From NCBI GenBank assembly GCA_040876735.1, contig JBBDPC010000178.1, positions 1 to 46,571 of the forward strand: DNA of 46,571 nucleotides. The letters are read 5' to 3'. This document shows, piece after piece, positions 29,052 through 37,108 of this stretch. The notes below the pieces were generated by a model. The model saw nothing but the letters and a program-made list of their open reading frames with translations, ran no database searches and was not told where the DNA came from. This DNA comes from Natronomicrosphaera sp040876735 (GTDB lineage: Bacteria; Planctomycetota; Phycisphaerae; Phycisphaerales; Phycisphaeraceae). A program made the translations under genes and the position numbers. The stretch's first letter is position 1. Each line of letters opens with the position of its first letter.

Positions 29052-29615
29052 ATGCAGCGGATTGCGATCATCGGCAGCGGCGGGGCGGGCAAGTCCACGC
29101 TCGCCCGCCAGCTTGCCGCGTTGCTGGAAATCGAGGTGATTCATCTCGATGCGCTGCACTGGCAGCCGGGCTGGGTGGAGCCGGACCGCGAGCGGTGGGC
29201 GGCGTTGCAGCGTGACCTGGTGCAGCGGGAGCGCTGGATCATCGACGGCAACTACGGGGGCACGATGGCGATCCGCCTCGCCGCCGCCGACACGGTGATC
29301 TTTCTCGATCTACCGCGGCGGGTTTGCCTGTTTCGTGCGCTCAAGCGGGCGGTCCGCTATCGCGGCCGCACCCGGCCGGACATGGGGGCGGGGTGCCCGG
29401 AGAAAATCGACCCGGCGTTTCTCAAGTGGATCTGGCAGTTTCGCACGGCCACCCGGCCGGGCATTCTGCGCACGCTCGAAAAGCTGGCCAGCACCAACGG
29501 CGAAAAAACGATCATCCGCCTCCGCTCGCCCGGGGATGTCAGGCGGTTTCTCCAACGCCTCCGGCGCGTCCAGGCGGTGGCGGCGGAGGAGGGTGGGGGC
29601 GGGGTGACAAGGTGA
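29052..29615 (+). CDS. small P-loop kinase (adenylate kinase-like / topology modulation protein FlaR family)
   Basis: A 187-residue P-loop protein. Walker A is GSGGAGKST (8-16), followed by LARQLAALLEIEVIHLDALHWQPGW, the hallmark of the so-called DNA topology modulation (FlaR) kinases. Downstream are DGNYGG, a Walker B-like VIFLDLPRRVCLFRAL and a LID-like arginine-rich stretch. The true substrate of this family is unsettled. The ATG at 29052 is chosen since homology starts there; other ATGs lie at 29034 and 28998. The last codons already belong to the left arm of the palindromic repeat at 29603, so the stop codon lies within repeat DNA. Confidence 0.8.
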   Translation: MQRIAIIGSGGAGKSTLARQLAALLEIEVIHLDALHWQPGWVEPDRERWAALQRDLVQRERWIIDGNYGGTMAIRLAAADTVIFLDLPRRVCLFRALKRAVRYRGRTRPDMGAGCPEKIDPAFLKWIWQFRTATRPGILRTLEKLASTNGEKTIIRLRSPGDVRRFLQRLRRVQAVAAEEGGGGVTR

Positions 29616-29739
29616 AGGGGTGAAGGGGTGAAGGAGACTGCTGGCTCCCCTCCCGGAGTGAGGGGAGTTTCAGATGCGCTATCTTCACCTTGTCACCCCC
29701 TCACCCCGTCACCCCCTCACCCCGTCATCCCCCCACCCC
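29603..29739. repeat. palindromic module with 8-bp words, upstream of pyrG
   Basis: Left arm: repeats of GGTGAAGG (29603-29636). Right arm: repeats of TCACCCCC/TCACCCCG (29693-29739), the reverse complement. Between them lies a second hairpin, CTCCCCT (29645-29651) with AGGGGAG (29661-29667). The word length is 8, not 7. The left arm overlaps the end of the preceding gene. Confidence 0.75.
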
Positions 29740-29789
29740 GCGCCTACAATTCATCTTGATGCCCCCCAACCCCCATGGTACGGTAGGTC

Positions 29790-31625
29790 ATGCCCACCAC
29801 GCAGGACATCCTCGACGAAGCCGGCCAGAAAACGCAGGACTCCGAGTTCTTCAATCCCATCCCGCCCGGCTATAAACCCGGCCAGCACAAGTACGTCGTC
29901 GTCCTCGGCACCGTCATGTCCGGCCTGGGCAAGGGCATCTTCTCCTCCAGCCTCGCCAAGCTGCTCAAAGACAAAGGCCTCACCGTCGCCCCCATCAAAA
30001 TGGAGGGCTACCTCAACATCGACTCCGGCACGCTCAACCCCTACCGCCACGGCGAAGTGTTCGTCCTCGACGACGGACTCGAAACCGACATGGACCTGGG
30101 CACCTACGAGCGCATGCTCGACCAGAACCTCACCCGCGACAACTACGTCACCTCCGGCCAGGTCTTCCGACGCGTGCTCGACAAGGAACGCCACGGCGGC
30201 TACCTCGGCCGCGACGTGCAGATGATCCCCCACGTCACCGGCGAAGTGAAGTACATGCTCCGCGAACTGGCGGTCAAGCAGGAGGCCGACGTCGTCTTCG
30301 TCGAAGTCGGCGGCACGGTGGGCGACTACGAAAACGGCTTCTACATCGAAGCCCTCCGCCAGCTCGCCTTCGAAGAGGGCGAAAACAGCGTCTGCTTTGT
30401 CGCGCTGACGTATGTCATCGAGCCGCCGGCCCTGGGCGAGCAGAAGTCGAAGGCGGCGCAGCTTGGCTTGAAGAAGCTGATGGAAGCGGGGGTGCAGCCG
30501 CACCTGGTCGCCTGCCGGGCCCACAGCGAGGTGCGGTCGCCGGCGCTGGAGAAGATCGCGATGTTCTCCAACGTGCCGATGCGCCGCGTCTTTTCCATGC
30601 ACGACCGCGAGAGCATCTACACCATCCCCGAAGACCTGCGCACCGCCGGGCTCGACCGCGAAGTGCTGAGTCTGCTCGACCTGCACAGCCGGGTGAGCCA
30701 GCCGCACGAGGACCGGGCCCGCGAGCAGTGGCGCACGTTCGTCCGCCAGCTCACCGGCGAACGCAAGCACAAAGTCCGCATCGGCATCACCGGCAAGTAC
30801 GCCTCCCTGCGCGACGCCTATGCGAGCATCGACAAGGCGATCGAGCATTGCGGGGCGCATCTGTCCGCCGAGGTGGACATCGAGTGGATCGACACGACCA
30901 AGATCGAGCCTGAAAGCGTCGGCCGGGTGCTCAAGCATCTCGACGGCGTGATCGTGCCCGGCGGGTTCGGCCAGCGGGGGACCGAGAGCAAGATCGCCTG
31001 CGTCCGCTACTGCCGGGAGCACGACCTGCCTTACCTGGGCATCTGCCTCGGCTTCCAGATGGCGGTGATCGACTATGCCCGGCACGTCTGCGGGCTGGAA
31101 GGCGCCAGCTCCAGCGAGTTCGACAAGGACGCGAAGCACGCGGTGATCGACATTCTGCCGGAGCAGAAAAAGATCGAAGGCCTCGGCGGCTCGATGCGCC
31201 TCGGTGGCCAGGACATGCTCGTCACCCCCAACACCCTCGCCGCGTTCCTCTATGCCGACCGGCCGAGCCCGCTTCAGCGAGACGCCCAGCCCGCCGACAG
31301 CGCGCCCTTCGCCGTCCGCGAACGCTTCCGCCACCGCTACGAGGTCGACCCGAAGTACATCGAAACGCTCGAAGCGCACGGCATGGTCTTCTCCGGCCGG
31401 CACCCGCGGCAGCCGATCATGCAGGTGCTCGAACTGCCCGCGAGCAAGCATCCGTACTTCATCGGCGCCCAGTTCCACCCCGAGCTGACCAGCCGGCCGC
31501 TGCGGCCGCAGCCGATGTTCATGGGCCTCCTCGCCGCCGCCATCCGCCACGCCAACCCGTCGCTCGCCCCCGACCAGATCAGCACCCGCTGGCTGCTGTC
31601 GCCCAACCTTCAGACCACGGGCTGA
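29790..31625 (+). CDS. pyrG: CTP synthase, divergent
   Basis: A 611-residue enzyme that aminates UTP to CTP using glutamine. The synthetase P-loop is GTVMSGLGKGIFSS (40-53); canonical enzymes read GGVVSSLGKG. The Mg/UTP region reads KMEGYLNIDSGTLNPYRHGE where most family members have KLDPYINVDPGTM. EVGGTVGDYE is conserved. The glutaminase domain has Cys419 (GICLG) and His563/Glu565 (QFHPE). It has a 30-residue N-terminal extension and is longer than the usual 535-550 residues. All catalytic residues that I can identify are kept, so activity is expected. A palindromic repeat lies upstream and a perfect hairpin downstream. Confidence 0.92.
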   Translation: MPTTQDILDEAGQKTQDSEFFNPIPPGYKPGQHKYVVVLGTVMSGLGKGIFSSSLAKLLKDKGLTVAPIKMEGYLNIDSGTLNPYRHGEVFVLDDGLETDMDLGTYERMLDQNLTRDNYVTSGQVFRRVLDKERHGGYLGRDVQMIPHVTGEVKYMLRELAVKQEADVVFVEVGGTVGDYENGFYIEALRQLAFEEGENSVCFVALTYVIEPPALGEQKSKAAQLGLKKLMEAGVQPHLVACRAHSEVRSPALEKIAMFSNVPMRRVFSMHDRESIYTIPEDLRTAGLDREVLSLLDLHSRVSQPHEDRAREQWRTFVRQLTGERKHKVRIGITGKYASLRDAYASIDKAIEHCGAHLSAEVDIEWIDTTKIEPESVGRVLKHLDGVIVPGGFGQRGTESKIACVRYCREHDLPYLGICLGFQMAVIDYARHVCGLEGASSSEFDKDAKHAVIDILPEQKKIEGLGGSMRLGGQDMLVTPNTLAAFLYADRPSPLQRDAQPADSAPFAVRERFRHRYEVDPKYIETLEAHGMVFSGRHPRQPIMQVLELPASKHPYFIGAQFHPELTSRPLRPQPMFMGLLAAAIRHANPSLAPDQISTRWLLSPNLQTTG

Positions 31626-31630
31626 ACGCC

Positions 31631-31659
31631 GAAGCCCACGGATTCAATCCGTGGGCTTC
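31631..31659. terminator. perfect hairpin after pyrG, repeated after trpF
   Basis: GAAGCCCACGGATT (31631-31644) and AATCCGTGGGCTTC (31646-31659) form a 14-bp perfect stem, followed by CCCCCTTC. It probably serves as transcription terminator. The same hairpin occurs at 37839-37865, so it is a dispersed element. Confidence 0.7.
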
Positions 31660-31688
31660 CCCCTTCATCGACTACCATATCGCGTGCC

Positions 31689-32705
31689 ATGCCCGACTCC
31701 GCCGACCAACCCGACCCCCACGCGGCCGCCCGCATCAACGACGTGGTCGAGCAGTTTGTCCGCAGCTACCAGGCCGACGACCGCACGCACCACCTCGACG
31801 CCACCTTCCTGCCCAACCGCGCTCGCACGATCGAGCTGCTGGAGATGATCCGCCGTGTGCTCTTCCCCGGCTTCTTCGACGAGCATCGCGTCACCACCGA
31901 CAACGTCCGCTTCCACGTCGGCGAACTGCTCACCCGCATCGACGAATCGCTCTACGAGCAGATCCGTCAGGCGCTGCGCTACGACAAGAACCGCACCGGC
32001 GAACCCGGGGCCGGCGACAACTGCGCCGCCTGCGACACCCGCGCCCGCGACCTGACCACGCAACTGCTCGCCGGCCTGCCGGAGCTCCGCCGACGCCTCG
32101 CCCTCGACGTCCAGGCCGCCTTCGACGGCGACCCGGCCGCGCAGTCCACCGACGAGACGATCTTCTGCTACCCCGGCATCGACGCCACCTTCATCCACCG
32201 CGTCGCGCACGAGCTCTACAAGCTCGACGTGCCCCTGCTGCCGCGCATCATCAGCGAGTACGCCCACAACGAAACCGGAATCGACATCCACCCCGGCGCA
32301 TCCATCGGCGACTCGTTCTTCATCGATCACGGCACGGGCGTCGTCATCGGCGAAACCTGCATCATCGGCGACCGCGTCAAGCTCTACCAGGGCGTCACCC
32401 TCGGCGCCCTCTCGACCAAGGGCGGCCAGGCCTGGCGCGGCCGCAAACGCCATCCCACCATCGAAAACGATGTCACCATCTACGGCGGCGCGATCATCCT
32501 CGGCGGCGAAACCGTCGTCGGCGAAGGGTCCACCATCGGCGGCTCGGTCTTCATCACCAGCTCCGTCCCGCCGGGCCATACGGTCACGATGAAGCAGCCC
32601 GAGTTGAAGCTGAGCGCGAAAAAAGTCCGCCGCAAGAAACGCCGCGAGGCCGACTCCGACATTCCAAATCTCGATCTGCCCACCGGGCACGACTTCCAGA
32701 TCTGA
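31689..32705 (+). CDS. cysE: serine O-acetyltransferase (CysE/EpsC type)
   Basis: A 338-residue enzyme that acetylates L-serine with acetyl-CoA, the first step of cysteine synthesis. The first 190 residues are helical, including the SAT N-terminal region HRVAHELYKLDVPLLPRIIS. A left-handed beta-helix of hexapeptide repeats follows: DIHPGASIGDSFFIDHGTGV (catalytic His/Asp pair), IGETCIIGDRVKLYQGVTLG and VTIYGGAIILGGETVVGEGS. The C-terminal tail is basic (KKVRRKKRREAD). The long N-terminus and the FIDHGTG motif match the EpsC subtype. A CXXC pair (NCAACD) near residue 112 is unusual and unexplained. Confidence 0.9.
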   Translation: MPDSADQPDPHAAARINDVVEQFVRSYQADDRTHHLDATFLPNRARTIELLEMIRRVLFPGFFDEHRVTTDNVRFHVGELLTRIDESLYEQIRQALRYDKNRTGEPGAGDNCAACDTRARDLTTQLLAGLPELRRRLALDVQAAFDGDPAAQSTDETIFCYPGIDATFIHRVAHELYKLDVPLLPRIISEYAHNETGIDIHPGASIGDSFFIDHGTGVVIGETCIIGDRVKLYQGVTLGALSTKGGQAWRGRKRHPTIENDVTIYGGAIILGGETVVGEGSTIGGSVFITSSVPPGHTVTMKQPELKLSAKKVRRKKRREADSDIPNLDLPTGHDFQI

Positions 32706-32709
32706 CGCC

Positions 32710-32762
32710 TTTTTCGCCGCGCAGCGCACGTGGAGCGCTCTGCTTCGCTGCGCGGCTAAAAA
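32710..32762. terminator. bidirectional terminator-like hairpin after cysE
   Basis: TTTTT-C-GCCGCGCAGCG (32710-32726) pairs with CGCTGCGCGGC-T-AAAAA (32746-32762): an 11-bp perfect stem flanked by a five-base A/T extension. The T-run on plus lies on the left arm and the A-run on the right, so the hairpin has the U-tract form mostly for minus-strand transcripts but also separates cysE from the LON-domain gene. Confidence 0.6.
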
Positions 32763-32779
32763 CTTGCCTATGATTTCCC

Positions 32780-33478
32780 ATGGCTGAGGCGCTGACCATC
32801 GACTTCGACCGCCCCGTGCCGCTGTTCCCGCTGGCGAACTGCGTGCTGCTGCCGCACGCGATCGTGCCGCTGCACGTCTTCGAGCCGCGCTACCGGGCCA
32901 TGACGCGTGAAGCGCTGGATTCGACGGGCCTGATCGCCATGGCGGTGTTCGCCGGCGAGCAGTGGAAGCAGGCGTACGCCGACAACCCGCCGGTGCGCGA
33001 GCACGTCTGCATCGGCCACATCGCCCGGCACGAACGGCTTCTCGACGGGCGGTACAACGTGCTGTTGCAGGGGCTTTGCCGGGCGCGCGTGCTGCGCGAG
33101 GTCGAGCATGAGCCGTACCGCCTGGCGATGCTCGCCCCCACCGAGCCGGCGGCGCCGATGGAGATCGACCTGTCCGAGCATCGCGAGCGGATCGAGGGGA
33201 TGCTCAACGAGCCGGCGCTGAAGTCGCTCGCCGCCGTGCATGCGATGCACAACTGGCTCAGCGACGAGATTCCCACCGCGGCGATGATCGACCTCGCCAC
33301 GCTCACGCTCAGCCAGATGGTCGACGAGCGCTACGCCATGCTCGCCGAGCCTGACGCGGAGAGCCGGGCCCAGTGGCTGGAGCATCACCTCGGCGCCCTG
33401 CGCGACGTGGTCGAAAAGGCCAACCGCCTCGGCCCCGGCAAGACCGACGGCGAACGCTACACCGTCTACCTCAACTGA
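32780..33478 (+). CDS. LON peptidase substrate-binding domain protein
   Basis: A 232-residue protein made of the N-terminal (LAN/LON-SB) domain of Lon protease alone: PLFPLANCVLLPHAIVPLHV, FEPRYRAMTREAL, IGHIARHERLLDGRYNVLL and GLCRARVLREVEHEPYR. No ATPase or peptidase domain follows. Stand-alone copies are common in bacteria and their role is not established; substrate recognition or regulation is usual speculation. The start at 32780 fits the family. Confidence 0.88.
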   Translation: MAEALTIDFDRPVPLFPLANCVLLPHAIVPLHVFEPRYRAMTREALDSTGLIAMAVFAGEQWKQAYADNPPVREHVCIGHIARHERLLDGRYNVLLQGLCRARVLREVEHEPYRLAMLAPTEPAAPMEIDLSEHRERIEGMLNEPALKSLAAVHAMHNWLSDEIPTAAMIDLATLTLSQMVDERYAMLAEPDAESRAQWLEHHLGALRDVVEKANRLGPGKTDGERYTVYLN

Positions 33479-33542
33479 GGCCCCGAGGCCGGGCGGCTTC
33501 AGCCGCACGGTCCCCCACCCCCGCCTTACAATCACCCCCACC

Positions 33543-34460
33543 ATGCCCTCCACCGCCCTCATCCTCGGCTGCGGCTACCTCGGCCGCCGTCTCGCCGCCC
33601 GCCTCGTCGACCGCGGCCAGACCGTCTACGCCACCACCCGCTCGCCCGACAAGGCACGCCAACTCGCCGGCCTCGGCGCACGCCCGCTGCTGGTGCACAT
33701 CACCCAGCCGGTCACCCTCGCCGCCCTCACCCCCGTCCTCGCCGCCGACGGGCTCGACGTCTACCACATGATCCCGCCCGGTCGCCCCGGCCAGTCGCCT
33801 TCGCCCCGCCAGGTCGTGCTCGGCGGCATCGCCCACATGGTCAAGGCCCTCCGCCGCGCCGCCCGCGTCCGCCGGGCCATCCTCGTCAGCTCTACCGCGG
33901 TCTACGGCCAGCACGACGGCCAACTCGTCGATGCCGACACCCCGCCCGACCCGGTCGACGAACGCGGCAAACTGCTGCTGGAAGGTGAACACCTCTGGCT
34001 CCAGGCGGGCGACGCCTACCACGTCCTCCGTCTCGCCGGGCTCTACGGCCCGGGCCGGGTCATTGGCCTCGCCGCCGTCCACCAGGGCGCCCCGCTGCTG
34101 GGCAACCCCCAGGCCCTGCTCAACCTCATCCACGTCGACGACGCCGCCGCGCTGCTGCACGCCTTCGCCGACGCGGACGCGCCCGGCCGCATCGAACTCG
34201 GCTGCGACGGCCACCCCGTGCCCCGGATTGACTATTACAATCACCTTGCCCGCCTGCTCGGCGTCGACCCGCCCGCCGTGCTCGACGCCGACGCCGCCGC
34301 CCGGCAGTTCCCCGGCATCCGCCTCAACCTCGACCGCCTTCGCCGCAGTTCCTCCAAGGCCCTGGACAATATCGCCACCTGCCGCCGCACCCACTGGCGC
34401 CCCCAGTTCCCCAACTACCGCCAAGGCCTTGACGACGCCTTGGCCCGCAGTCGGGAATGA
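33543..34460 (+). CDS. NAD(P)-dependent SDR epimerase/dehydratase (YeeZ-like)
   Basis: A 305-residue Rossmann-fold protein. The nucleotide-binding motif is GCGYLGRRLA (10-19), an atypical extended SDR pattern. LVSSTAVYGQHDG holds the Ser/Tyr region of the family, though the classic YxxxK is not clear. LRLAGLYGPGR and LNLIHVDDAAALL are typical. Substrate unknown; sugar-nucleotide or related metabolites are usual for the superfamily. The last codons reach the heptamer module at 34458. Confidence 0.8.
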   Translation: MPSTALILGCGYLGRRLAARLVDRGQTVYATTRSPDKARQLAGLGARPLLVHITQPVTLAALTPVLAADGLDVYHMIPPGRPGQSPSPRQVVLGGIAHMVKALRRAARVRRAILVSSTAVYGQHDGQLVDADTPPDPVDERGKLLLEGEHLWLQAGDAYHVLRLAGLYGPGRVIGLAAVHQGAPLLGNPQALLNLIHVDDAAALLHAFADADAPGRIELGCDGHPVPRIDYYNHLARLLGVDPPAVLDADAAARQFPGIRLNLDRLRRSSSKALDNIATCRRTHWRPQFPNYRQGLDDALARSRE

Positions 34461-34662
34461 CAAATGACAAAATCCAAATGGCAAATGGGGGAGGGGAATG
34501 ACGAATGGAGAGGAAGCAATCAGCAATTAGAAATCAGCAATTAGAAATCAGCCATACTGATCCCGCTCTTCGTCGCTGCGCTCCTCAGAGGCGGGCGTTA
34601 TAAAATTCCCCCAACCCCCAACCCCCAACCCCCAATCCCGAACCCCGAACCCCGAACCCCCC
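34458..34662. repeat. palindromic repeat module (copy C), upstream of uvrD
   Basis: Contains heptamers ATGACAA/ATGGCAA (34458-34490), heptamers CAATCAG/AAATCAG/CAATTAG (34516-34552), an inverted core (34560-34606, from ATCCCGCTCTTCG to GGGCGTTATAAAAT), and C-rich heptamers CCCCAAC then CCCGAAC (34607-34661). The order matches the copy at 38855-39037 except that the right arm of the ATGACAA palindrome is replaced by other words. It fills nearly the whole 222-base gap. Confidence 0.8.
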
Positions 34663-34682
34663 GTGTTACACTGACGCATTGC

Positions 34683-36998
34683 ATGAACGACCCCACCGCC
34701 ATGACCACTGACGACCACCCCCTGCTCGAAGGCCTCACCCCGCCGCAGCGCGAGGCGGTCACCCACGTCGATGGGCCGCTGCTCGTCCTGGCCGGGCCCG
34801 GGTCGGGCAAGACGCGCGTCATCACCCGCCGCGTCGCCTACCTCGTGCGCGGCGTGGGCATCGCGCCGTGGAACATTCTCGCCATCACCTTCACCAACAA
34901 GGCGGCGGGCGAGATGAAGGAGCGCGTCGGCGAACTGCTCAGCCCCCGCGAGGGCCGGGCCGTCACCGTCGCCACCTTCCACAGCCTCTGCGCCCGCCTG
35001 CTGCGCCAGTACGCCGACCGCCTCGACCTGCCGCCGGGCTATTCGATCTACGACAGCTCCGACCAGCAGCGGGCGATCAAGCAGGCGCTCAACGACCTGG
35101 AGATCAACCCCAAGAACTTCCCGCCCAACTCGATGCTCCACTCGATCAGCAACGCCAAGAACGAACTGGTCGGCGTCGAGGCGTTCGCGCAGAACGCCGC
35201 CGACTTCTACAGCCGCACCGTGGCGAAGGTCTACAAGAAATACACCGAAATCCTCACCCGCAACCACGCGCTGGACTTCGACGACCTGCTGTTCAAGACC
35301 GTGCTGTTGCTCAAGCAGCACCCGGTGGTCCTCGCCGAGTTGCGCGACCGGTTCCAGTACGTGCTCATCGACGAATACCAGGACACCAACCACGCCCAGT
35401 TCATGCTCGCCAACGCCTTGGCCAGCGGGCATCAGAACCTCTGCGCCACCGGCGACCCGGACCAGTCGATCTACGGCTGGCGTGGCGCGAACATCCGCAA
35501 CATCCTCGAATTCGAGCAGCACTACCCCGAAGCGAAAACCGTCCGCCTCGAACAGAACTACCGCTCGACCAAGCAGATTCTCGCCGCCGCCGACGAGCTG
35601 ATCCGCCACAACCGCGCCCGCAAGCACAAGGCCCTCTTCACCGACAACGGCGAAGGCGAGGCCGTGCAGGTCGTCACCTTGCAGGACGAGCGCCACGAAG
35701 CGCAGTGGCTGGTCGAGCGCTTCCGCGAGTTGAACGAGAGCGAAAAGCTTGCATGGGGCGAGATGGCCGTGTTTTACCGCATGAACAGCCTGTCGCGCGT
35801 GATGGAAGATGCGCTGCGCGAGGCGGGCGTGCCTTACCAGATCGCGCGCGGCACGGCCTTTTACGAGCGGGCGGAGATCAAGGATGCGGTGGCTTACCTG
35901 CGCGTCATCGCCAACCCGGCCGACGAGGTGAACCTGCTGCGCGTGATCAACTCGCCGACGCGCGGCATCGGCAACCAGTCGATCAAGGCGCTGCAGGCGT
36001 ACAGCCTGTCGCAGAACCGGCCGATCGATGAGGTGATCCGCGACCCGATGGCCGTGCCGGGCCTGAGCAACCGGGCGCAGAACGCCGTGGCGAAGTTCGC
36101 GAAGATGGTGGATGAATGGCGCACTGCCGCGGGGCTCAATGAAGCGCCCGATCTGCTCGCCGGGACGGGTCACTTCAATGACCCGTCCAGTGAACCTGAG
36201 ATTTCCCTCCGCGAGTTGGTCGAGCGCGTGCTCATGGAGTCGACGCTCGAAGAGCATTACCGCAACGACAAGTCCGACCCGGACCAGGAGCGCCTGGCCA
36301 ACCTCGGCGAACTGGTCAGCTCCGCGCAGCAGTTCGAGGAAGACTACCTCAACGAACGCGAGGAGGCCGCTTCCGGAGGCGACGACCAACCGGTCACGCT
36401 CAGCGACAAGCTGCTGGCGCTGCTGGAGCGCATCAGCCTCGTCAGCGACGTGGACGGGGTCGACGAAGGCGAAGGCGCGGTCACGCTGATGACGCTGCAC
36501 GCCGCCAAGGGGCTGGAGTTTCCCGTGGTCGCCATGATCGGCGTGGAGGACGGCCTGCTGCCGCACCAGCGGTCGACGCAGAGCGAAGAGGGCGAAGAGG
36601 AAGAGCGCCGGCTCTGTTTTGTGGGCATGACGCGGGCGATGCGCCGGTTGTACATGACCAGCACGAAATATCGCACCGTCTTCGGCCAGACGATGCCGGT
36701 GATCCCCAGCCGGTTCCTTGCCGAGCTGCCGCCCGAGCCGGTTGAAAGGCATGACGTGACCGAAGACACGATGGACGACTTCGACGCGTTCGACTCACCC
36801 ACGGGCGGGCAGCGGTCGCAGGCGCTGCGCGAGGCCAGCCTGTTTCCGCCGGGCACGCGCGTGCGTCACCCGCAGTTCGGCATCGGCCGGGTGCGGTCGG
36901 TCACGCCGTCGGGCGCGCACACGCGGGCGAAGGTGGAGTTCAACACGGCGGGGATCAAGACGCTGATCCTGCAGTATGCCCGGCTGGAGAAAGTGTGA
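34683..36998 (+). CDS. uvrD: UvrD/PcrA-type DNA helicase
   Basis: A 771-residue superfamily 1A helicase for repair and replication-conflict resolution. Motifs: Q-motif LEGLTPPQREAV, Walker A AGPGSGKT (37-44), motif II IDEYQDTN (about 228), GDPDQSIYGWRGA, QNYRSTKQIL, motif V TLMTLHAAKGLEFPVV (about 600) and VGMTRAM. The C-terminal tail (HPQFGIGRVRSV, KVEFNTAGIKTLILQYARLEKV) is the RNA-polymerase-binding Tudor-like domain typical of PcrA/UvrD. Between domains, codons at 36163-36188 are made of a perfect hairpin (see repeat). Two ATGs compete for the start (34683, 34701). Confidence 0.95.
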   Translation: MNDPTAMTTDDHPLLEGLTPPQREAVTHVDGPLLVLAGPGSGKTRVITRRVAYLVRGVGIAPWNILAITFTNKAAGEMKERVGELLSPREGRAVTVATFHSLCARLLRQYADRLDLPPGYSIYDSSDQQRAIKQALNDLEINPKNFPPNSMLHSISNAKNELVGVEAFAQNAADFYSRTVAKVYKKYTEILTRNHALDFDDLLFKTVLLLKQHPVVLAELRDRFQYVLIDEYQDTNHAQFMLANALASGHQNLCATGDPDQSIYGWRGANIRNILEFEQHYPEAKTVRLEQNYRSTKQILAAADELIRHNRARKHKALFTDNGEGEAVQVVTLQDERHEAQWLVERFRELNESEKLAWGEMAVFYRMNSLSRVMEDALREAGVPYQIARGTAFYERAEIKDAVAYLRVIANPADEVNLLRVINSPTRGIGNQSIKALQAYSLSQNRPIDEVIRDPMAVPGLSNRAQNAVAKFAKMVDEWRTAAGLNEAPDLLAGTGHFNDPSSEPEISLRELVERVLMESTLEEHYRNDKSDPDQERLANLGELVSSAQQFEEDYLNEREEAASGGDDQPVTLSDKLLALLERISLVSDVDGVDEGEGAVTLMTLHAAKGLEFPVVAMIGVEDGLLPHQRSTQSEEGEEEERRLCFVGMTRAMRRLYMTSTKYRTVFGQTMPVIPSRFLAELPPEPVERHDVTEDTMDDFDAFDSPTGGQRSQALREASLFPPGTRVRHPQFGIGRVRSVTPSGAHTRAKVEFNTAGIKTLILQYARLEKV
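36163..36188. repeat. perfect hairpin inside uvrD, related to the pstS-pstC hairpin
   Basis: GGACGGGTCA (36163-36172) and TGACCCGTCC (36179-36188) with loop CTTCAA. The frame GGAC…CACTTCA…GTCC is shared with 14257-14282. It encodes a Gly/Thr/His/Phe/Asn-rich bit of a non-conserved linker. Confidence 0.5.
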
Positions 36999-36999
36999 G

Positions 37000-37107
37000 A
37001 GAATGGCGGATGTGGGATGGCGGATGTCCCGACGGGCGTTGACGACAGGCCGATCCGACATTCGACATCTGACATCCGACATTCAACATTCGCCATTCGA
37101 GATTCAC
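37000..37107. repeat. heptamer palindrome between uvrD and trpF
   Basis: Left arm: AATGGCG, GATGTGG, GATGGCG, GATGTCC (37003-37030). Right arm: ACATTCG, ACATCTG, ACATCCG, ACATTCA, ACATTCG, CCATTCG, AGATTCA (37059-37107). The arms are reverse complements with word length 7. It reaches the trpF start codon, so the right arm is the trpF leader. Confidence 0.8.
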
Positions 37108-37108
37108 C

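Noticed and set aside
29751..31550. 599-codon minus-strand frame opposite pyrG
   Set aside because: PyrG is unmistakable on plus across both domains; the antisense frame is a by-product of codon bias.
34458..34662. Possible CRISPR array from regular repeats
   Set aside because: Units are 7 bp with no 25-40 bp repeats, no unique spacers and no cas genes; the arrays are paired heptamer palindromes.
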